A stretch of 8,689 bases of DNA. Source: Bacteriovoracaceae bacterium UBA2394 (GTDB lineage: Bacteria; Bdellovibrionota; UBA2394). The position numbers and the translations under genes were made by a program. The notes under the pieces are model-generated. The model ran no database searches. It was not told the origin of the DNA and worked only from the letters and a program-made list of their open reading frames with translations. The number at the start of each line of letters is the position of its first letter. Position 1 is the stretch's first letter. Where the stretch lies: assembly GCA_002343335.1 (NCBI GenBank), contig DDSI01000168.1:8358-17046 (forward strand), read 5' to 3'. Shown piece by piece: positions 4,841 to 8,689 of this stretch.

Positions 4841-6490
4841 ATGGTAGCCCAATTTCTTCGAAATATTTTCCTTATTCTCACCGTTGTATTCGCGCCCAAT
4901 CACTTTTCTCTCTCAGCGGCGTCCAACTGTCCCGAAGATGTGACGGTCCTCGCAATGGACAAGCTCACTCCCGATGCGCGAAAGCTTGTCGGTAAATTAA
5001 AAGGAAACAATAAGGGTAATTTGTGGCTAACGATGGATTTCAAAGATTTTTCAGATCTTGCCCGGTTGGAAACCGCGACTCAAATCACCAAGCTGGGACT
5101 AGAAATCATTGCTCGACCGGAAGAGCCGTCGTTCCGCTATTACACCGTTGAAGTGCGTGGCAGAAAGTCCCAGCTCACCGCTGCCATGAGTTTGAAGCAA
5201 GTTGCTCTCGGTTCAACAAAACCGCCGACGCCTGAAGAGTTGGGTGACCTTGGAATGAAAACTGAATGGCTCGATCTTCGGGCTTTGACAGAAGATCGAG
5301 TTGCTCTTGATCGGGCGGCGAGTTCGCTCCATTTTACTCCTAATGAAAGGGTATATGTCGTTGTTTCTTACGACGCTCGAGTGCGACACGGCTTCACGCC
5401 GACCTTTAAGTATGGTGAGTTGCTCCAAAATCGTCTCAGGGTATCTTTGCAGAGTGTGGCGCATTTTGGAGATGGCGTTTTCAGGGCAGTGATTTTTGAG
5501 GTGAATTCTAACGCCAATCAATTCGATCTGATCGCAAATTCATTTTCTCATGCGGGTGTGAAGACCGCGCGTGTCGGTGCCGTTCCAAAAATCAAACCGA
5601 AAGATGGCATCATTAGGGTTGATGGCGCGCCGGGCATCACTGAGTTCTCCGACGCTGACAACGTGACGATTAAGGCCACGATGATGCTTGGTGATAGGAC
5701 TAAGCGTGATGAAATAGTTGGATCCATAAAAGCTCTGGGCGGTGAAGTTACTCGTGCAGGAGCTAGCACGATTGACTTCACAGCTCGCCCAGAGGTTTTG
5801 GCTGTCGCTTCTTGGTTAGACCGTGTTCAAAATATTGTTTACAGCTCTGGTTCCGTCATCGCAGGAGACGCTGCTGCGAAACTTGAAAAAGCTAAGAAAC
5901 AAGTTGCGGTCGCTATGCTCGGTAAGCCCGCGGGCGTGCACGTAGTCGGCACAACTGGAGGCAGAGTCACGGTGTATGTGAGAACTATGGAAGATCGAGC
6001 TGCCGTCGAAGAGAAGGTCCAAAAAATTTGTGAGAAACATAAAGTTGGTTATGACTTTATCATTGGCTCGACCAGACCTCAACTCACCACCACTCCCGCT
6101 TCTCACCGTGGGGATCCAGATGATTTCGCTCAGCTGCGGACGGATGTCATCGCGTTCTTTGATGGTTTGGCTTCGAAGGGTGATTATTATGGCGACGGCG
6201 AATATATGGAGCGAGACGAGCTCTCCTCTGAGGCGATGAAAGCGAGCTACGATGAGTGGGCCCAAGAGCTTCAAATCGATCCTTCGAAGGGGGATGATGG
6301 GCGAAACGGCTACTTCTATCACGTGATGAACTTCATTGTTCCCGCGACGACGGGCGACAGGCACGATGTGTACAAGATTAAGTACGTTTGCGACGAAGGC
6401 ACGCAGATTCGCGTGTACTCAAAGACCGGACGACTCATAGCGTCCGGAGCCACGACTGACGACAGCAATCGAAAAATTCGGTGGGACTAA
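4841..6490 (+). CDS. large exported protein of unknown function with repeated alpha/beta modules
   Basis: 549 residues from ATG 4841, chosen because GGAGG (4829-4833) lies seven bases upstream and a signal peptide follows at once. The open frame extends to 4724 but without a ribosome-binding site. Residues 1-26 are a Sec signal peptide (LRNIFLILTVVFAP, cleavage near LSA-AS), then Cys30. The middle holds several stretches of strand-helix-strand rhythm: VFRAVIFEVNSNANQFDLIA and, later, VGSIKALGGEVTRAGASTID followed by ARPEVLAVASWLDRVQNIVY. The second closely resembles the inhibitor-I9-like prodomain modules of subtilisin-type proteases and related secreted proteins, but no Asp-His-Ser catalytic domain is present. 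The C-terminal 130 residues (from about DPDDFAQLRTDVIAFFDGLA) look like another domain rich in Asp, Tyr and Gly. Location is probably periplasm or outside. Function unknown; a protease inhibitor or chaperone is only a guess. Confidence 0.85.
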   Translation: MVAQFLRNIFLILTVVFAPNHFSLSAASNCPEDVTVLAMDKLTPDARKLVGKLKGNNKGNLWLTMDFKDFSDLARLETATQITKLGLEIIARPEEPSFRYYTVEVRGRKSQLTAAMSLKQVALGSTKPPTPEELGDLGMKTEWLDLRALTEDRVALDRAASSLHFTPNERVYVVVSYDARVRHGFTPTFKYGELLQNRLRVSLQSVAHFGDGVFRAVIFEVNSNANQFDLIANSFSHAGVKTARVGAVPKIKPKDGIIRVDGAPGITEFSDADNVTIKATMMLGDRTKRDEIVGSIKALGGEVTRAGASTIDFTARPEVLAVASWLDRVQNIVYSSGSVIAGDAAAKLEKAKKQVAVAMLGKPAGVHVVGTTGGRVTVYVRTMEDRAAVEEKVQKICEKHKVGYDFIIGSTRPQLTTTPASHRGDPDDFAQLRTDVIAFFDGLASKGDYYGDGEYMERDELSSEAMKASYDEWAQELQIDPSKGDDGRNGYFYHVMNFIVPATTGDRHDVYKIKYVCDEGTQIRVYSKTGRLIASGATTDDSNRKIRWD

Positions 6491-6936
6491 AAAAACTTGA
6501 GGAGTGCGACGCCGGAGATGATAAAAATCGCTCCGGCGAAGCGACCCCATGAAAACGGGGCGACTGGCAGACCGAATAATCCAAAGTGATCGATCATTGA
6601 ACTTACTGCGAGTTGTCCCGTCACTACGAGCGACACTGCAAATCCCAATCCCACCCTCGGCGCATTAAAAATCAAAATGATGAAATAAGTTGTCACCATC
6701 GCACCTCCAAGCCACGCGTACCAAGGCACCGCCGTGAAATTTTCCCAGCTGGGAAGGGGCGGTCGAAGTAAAGTGAGCAAAAGAATCATAAACACACTTC
6801 CAACGATCGGAACCGCGGCCGCTCCCAAGAGCGGATTTCTCAACTCTTGACCGACGCGACTGTTCAAAGCCACGGTCAGCGGGACCATCACGCCTGCAAT
6901 GAAAATAAGGAAGCCGGACAATAAATTGGATTTCAT
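6487..6936 (-). CDS. YdcZ/DUF606-type inner-membrane protein (DMT superfamily)
   Basis: 149 residues, the usual length for the family, with about five hydrophobic helices. Family-type features are the early NSRVGQELRNPLLGAA block, a central WYAWLGGAM, the NAPRVGLGFAVSLVVTGQL segment, the FGLFGLPVAPFSWGR loop and a last helix FAGAIFIISGVALLKFF. These match DUF606 (DMT_YdcZ), half-size relatives of the EamA drug/metabolite transporters that probably act as dimers or pairs. Substrates are unknown. ATG 6936 has AAAGGA about five bases upstream. The stop of a small ORF lies two bases before the ATG (TAGGTATG), which would allow translational coupling. The 3' end overlaps the stop of the 549-residue exported-protein gene by four bases (CTAA at 6487-6490), so the two are tail to tail with no room for a separate terminator. 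Confidence 0.9.
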   Translation of the reverse strand: MKSNLLSGFLIFIAGVMVPLTVALNSRVGQELRNPLLGAAAVPIVGSVFMILLLTLLRPPLPSWENFTAVPWYAWLGGAMVTTYFIILIFNAPRVGLGFAVSLVVTGQLAVSSMIDHFGLFGLPVAPFSWGRFAGAIFIISGVALLKFF

Positions 6937-6938
6937 AC

Positions 6939-7130
6939 CTATCCTTTACTTCGGTGTGATGGTTTCCTTGGCTCAATCGCAAAGTCCGAATTCAGAATGT
7001 GCTGTTGCACTCCCGACAAAAATTGTAACTGCAGCGGTGATAGCTCAGAATTTCCGGAAGAAAGGCACGTCGATTTAAGTGAACGCAATCCTGCTTTGGC
7101 AATTTCAGGTGGAACTGGATTTAATTGCAT
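6939..7130 (-). CDS. small ORF, perhaps truncated N-terminus of a helical (TerB-like?) protein
   Basis: 63 residues from ATG 7130 (an in-frame TTG at 7136 is also open). The sequence is protein-like: IAKAGLRSLKSTCLSSGNSE, then LSPLQLQFLSGVQQHILNSD, then FAIEPRKPSHRSKG. The helix - small residues/Gly - 'ELSPLQLQFL' helix pattern recalls the start of TerB-like helical domains (typically ADG..L...E...L). After FAIE the chain becomes basic and stops, as if the rest of the gene were lost. The stop TAG is two bases before the ATG of the YdcZ-type gene, so it could also work as a short coupling ORF. No strong ribosome-binding site is visible. I cannot say whether it makes a functional product. Confidence 0.4.
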   Translation of the reverse strand: MQLNPVPPEIAKAGLRSLKSTCLSSGNSELSPLQLQFLSGVQQHILNSDFAIEPRKPSHRSKG

Positions 7131-7250
7131 GACCAACTCAATTAAGACAGACGCTCATTGGCCCAGCCTAGTAATTTCCACTCGGCGCCGTCCCGAATGA
7201 ACATGCGGAGGTTGTGAAAGTTTGCATCTTTACCTTCGATTTTCAGGGTC

Positions 7251-7279
7251 ATCATATGTTCCAACTTGTCCCGGGACAA
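7251..7279 (-). promoter_or_regulatory. candidate promoter for the small ORF and YdcZ-type gene
   Basis: On the - strand TTGTCC (7274-7279) and TATGAT (7251-7256) are 17 bases apart, the same -35 and the same geometry as the ssrA promoter, again with the -35 inside the palindrome. A start near 7244 would put transcription downstream of ATG 7255 of the remnant and in front of the small ORF and the YdcZ-type gene. Confidence 0.45.
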
Positions 7280-7284
7280 GTTGG
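7261..7284. repeat. palindromic repeat, copy B (24-bp perfect palindrome)
   Basis: The core AACTTGTCCCGGGACAAGTT (7263-7282) is flanked by CC and GG, so the whole 24 bases form a perfect palindrome with 12-base arms. It lies 18 bases beyond the thrS stop codon. As RNA it would form a strong hairpin at the end of the thrS message but has no U-run after it on the - strand. The core equals copy A at 4655-4674 except for one central base. Confidence 0.8.
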
Positions 7285-7302
7285 GGCGGAGAAAATTGTC
7301 GC

Positions 7303-8689
7303 TTAGGAACTCTTCTTATATTCGACTTTTTGAGGCTCTGCATTTTCAACAAGTGCGGTGAGGGATCTGGTTTGGATCTCCTTCTTCAGTGTCTTTATAA
7401 ATTCTTCGACACCGTGGGTGCCCTTTGTCGTTTCTCGCCCCGTCTTCAGTGCGAGCGATTGTGCTTCCATCTCGCGATCGCCGATCACGCCAATATAAGG
7501 AACGCGTAAATTCACAGCCTTCCGTACGCGACCGCCCATGTTGGAATCCTCGTCATCGCAAACCACACGAATTCCTTGGGCCTGCAATTGCGCGGCGACC
7601 TGCTGCGCAAAAGCGCGATGCGTGTCTCGAATCGGAACGAGGTACACCTGCGTAGGTGCCAGCCATGTCGGGAAGTAGCCTTCACAGTGCTCAAGATACA
7701 CGCCAAAAAATCTTTCGAGCGAACCCAAGATCGCGCGATGGAGCATGACCGGACGATGGCGCTTCGAATCCGCCGCCACATATTCCAAATCGAATCGCTC
7801 GGGGAAATTATAATCGAGTTGCAGCGTGGCCAATTGCCATGAGCGACCGCTCGCGTCCTTAATATGGAATTCATATTTCGGTCCGTAGAATCCGCCTTCG
7901 CCTGGAACGAGTTCGTATTCCGCACCCCGGCGTTTGAGTGCGCGTTCCAACGCATCCTCCGCTTTGTCCCACGATTCATCGGAGCCCAGTCTCTTCTCAG
8001 GACGCAGCGCAAGTTTCAAAACATATTTTCCTAAGCCAAACGTGGCATAAACTTCATCCACGAATTTGAAAAACGAATCGATTTCGTAATCCATCTGCTC
8101 TTCCGTGCAAAAAATGTGAGCGTCGTCTTGCGAAAGAGCGCGGACGCGTGTGATGCCGTGAAGGGCGCCGGTGCCCTCATTGCGATGAAGTTTCGTGAAC
8201 TCCGCCATCCGGAGCGGGAGTTCGCGATAACTATAGAGAGTCGATTTGTAGAGTAAGCAATGGCCGGGACAATTCATCGGCTTTAAGCATGAGAACTGAT
8301 CGTCTTTCTCCGGAATGTTAAACATATCGTCCGAGAAATTCGCCAAATGGCCTGACTGTGCATAGAGCTTCGAATCAAAAACCTGCGGCGTCATGACTTC
8401 GCGGTAATTGTATTTCTGATAGAGCTCGCGAATGAAATCGATCATCTGATTGTAAACGATCGTGCCGCGAGGGTGAAAAAATGGACTGCCCGGTGCCCAC
8501 TCGTGAAATCCGAAGAGATCGAGTTTTTTCCCGAGCTCGCGATGATCACGCTTCTTCGCTTCTTCGAGCATCTTCAAATGGGTGTCGAGCTCATCCTTCG
8601 TGGGAAAAATCGTTCCGTAAATTCGCTGCAAAACTGGATTGTTTTGATCACCCTTCCAGTACGCGCCGGACATGGTCAGTAACTTGAAG
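7303..8689 (-). CDS. thrS: threonyl-tRNA synthetase, C-terminal part (5' end outside the window)
   Basis: Attaches threonine to tRNA-Thr. The visible 461 codons cover the class II catalytic core and the C-terminal anticodon-binding domain. The frame is open to the window edge (FKLLT in front of Met at 8673). FK-L....GAYWKGD is the normal start of the catalytic core in full-length ThrS, so that Met is internal and the N-terminal TGS and editing domains lie beyond 8689. Counting from that Met: the NCPGH zinc-ligand Cys is 135, motif 2 HRNE is 163-166, the second zinc ligand His is 186 (QDDAHIF), the third is His 312 (PVMLHRAILGS, motif 3 region), and the anticodon domain runs from FPTWLAP (334) to the end. 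All three zinc ligands are present. The protein ends in a Lys/Ser tail (KVEYKKSS). The gene may lead the short - strand run toward the YdcZ-type gene. Confidence 0.97.
   Translation of the reverse strand, partial: FKLLTMSGAYWKGDQNNPVLQRIYGTIFPTKDELDTHLKMLEEAKKRDHRELGKKLDLFGFHEWAPGSPFFHPRGTIVYNQMIDFIRELYQKYNYREVMTPQVFDSKLYAQSGHLANFSDDMFNIPEKDDQFSCLKPMNCPGHCLLYKSTLYSYRELPLRMAEFTKLHRNEGTGALHGITRVRALSQDDAHIFCTEEQMDYEIDSFFKFVDEVYATFGLGKYVLKLALRPEKRLGSDESWDKAEDALERALKRRGAEYELVPGEGGFYGPKYEFHIKDASGRSWQLATLQLDYNFPERFDLEYVAADSKRHRPVMLHRAILGSLERFFGVYLEHCEGYFPTWLAPTQVYLVPIRDTHRAFAQQVAAQLQAQGIRVVCDDEDSNMGGRVRKAVNLRVPYIGVIGDREMEAQSLALKTGRETTKGTHGVEEFIKTLKKEIQTRSLTALVENAEPQKVEYKKSS

Larger units (their letters stand above)
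7142..7315 (-). pseudogene. 3' remnant of a SnoaL/DUF4440-like gene
   Basis: This reading frame ends with TAA at 7142-7144 and is open back to a stop inside thrS (7316-7318). Its last 37 residues from ATG 7255 (MMTLKIEGKDANFHNLRMFI, then RDGAEWKLLGWANERLS) look like the final two strands of a SnoaL/DUF4440 (NTF2-fold) domain, which commonly ends in a 'R.F....G.W.LL....' pattern. A complete domain needs about 110-130 residues, and the space back to the thrS stop allows at most about 55. The 5' part is therefore missing and I call it a remnant. The same frame also runs through the palindrome at 7261-7284 (read as NLSRDKLE). A small functional peptide cannot be excluded. Confidence 0.45.

Noticed and set aside
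7222..7509. 95-codon + strand frame rich in Cys and Leu
   Set aside because: It is the antisense shadow of the thrS 3' end and the palindrome.
8671..8673. ATG that would make thrS a short, TGS-less protein
   Set aside because: The frame stays open to the window edge and the residues before the Met (FKLLT) match the usual ThrS sequence leading into GAYW.GD, so the Met is internal.

Overview
The window is about 8.7 kb of a Gram-negative-like bacterial chromosome. Several products have Sec-type signal peptides, the genes are closely packed on both strands, and base composition is moderate. The mix of a one-piece tmRNA, threonyl-tRNA synthetase, DUF1428, YdcZ-type and AHSA1-type genes would fit a member of the Bdellovibrionota or another former deltaproteobacterial line. 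That placement is an impression from gene style, not a proof.

Layout. Positions 1-235 hold the tail of something upstream, a hairpin and a possible promoter. Two tandem genes for exported proteins of unknown function follow on the + strand (236-1192, 1219-1848), then an AHSA1/SRPBCC-domain protein (about 1924-2541). Directly after it lie two very small + strand genes (2595-2750 and 2758-2931), 7 bases apart, that encode paralogous peptides. Both have a YxxPxL leader motif, a Thr at core position -2, and a 16-residue C-terminal segment that begins Gly-Gly and has Glu at position 8. This is the architecture of lasso-peptide precursors and is the most interesting content of the window. No lasso cyclase, leader peptidase or RRE gene is present here, so those enzymes would have to act from elsewhere.

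The middle holds a DUF1428 (YbaA-like) gene (2979-3335, -), a small helix-turn-helix ORF (3374-3619, +), a single-pass membrane protein (3578-4144, -) whose 3' end overlaps the HTH ORF, and the tmRNA gene ssrA (4288-4633, -). The mature ends of ssrA and its ALAA-ending tag can be read directly. Divergent to ssrA is a 549-residue exported protein of unknown function (4841-6490, +). It converges, with a 4-base overlap, on a five-helix YdcZ/DUF606-type membrane protein (6487-6936, -).

The right end is thrS (-, stop at 7303), which runs off the window edge. Between thrS and the YdcZ-type gene lie a small ORF and the tail of what looks like a SnoaL/DUF4440-like gene, probably remnants. A 20-base palindrome, AACTTGTCCYGGGACAAGTT, occurs twice on this stretch of chromosome. 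At ssrA it contains the -35 element. At the thrS/YdcZ junction it sits exactly as far from a second good -10 hexamer. This suggests an operator or a promoter-associated repeat shared by the two loci.
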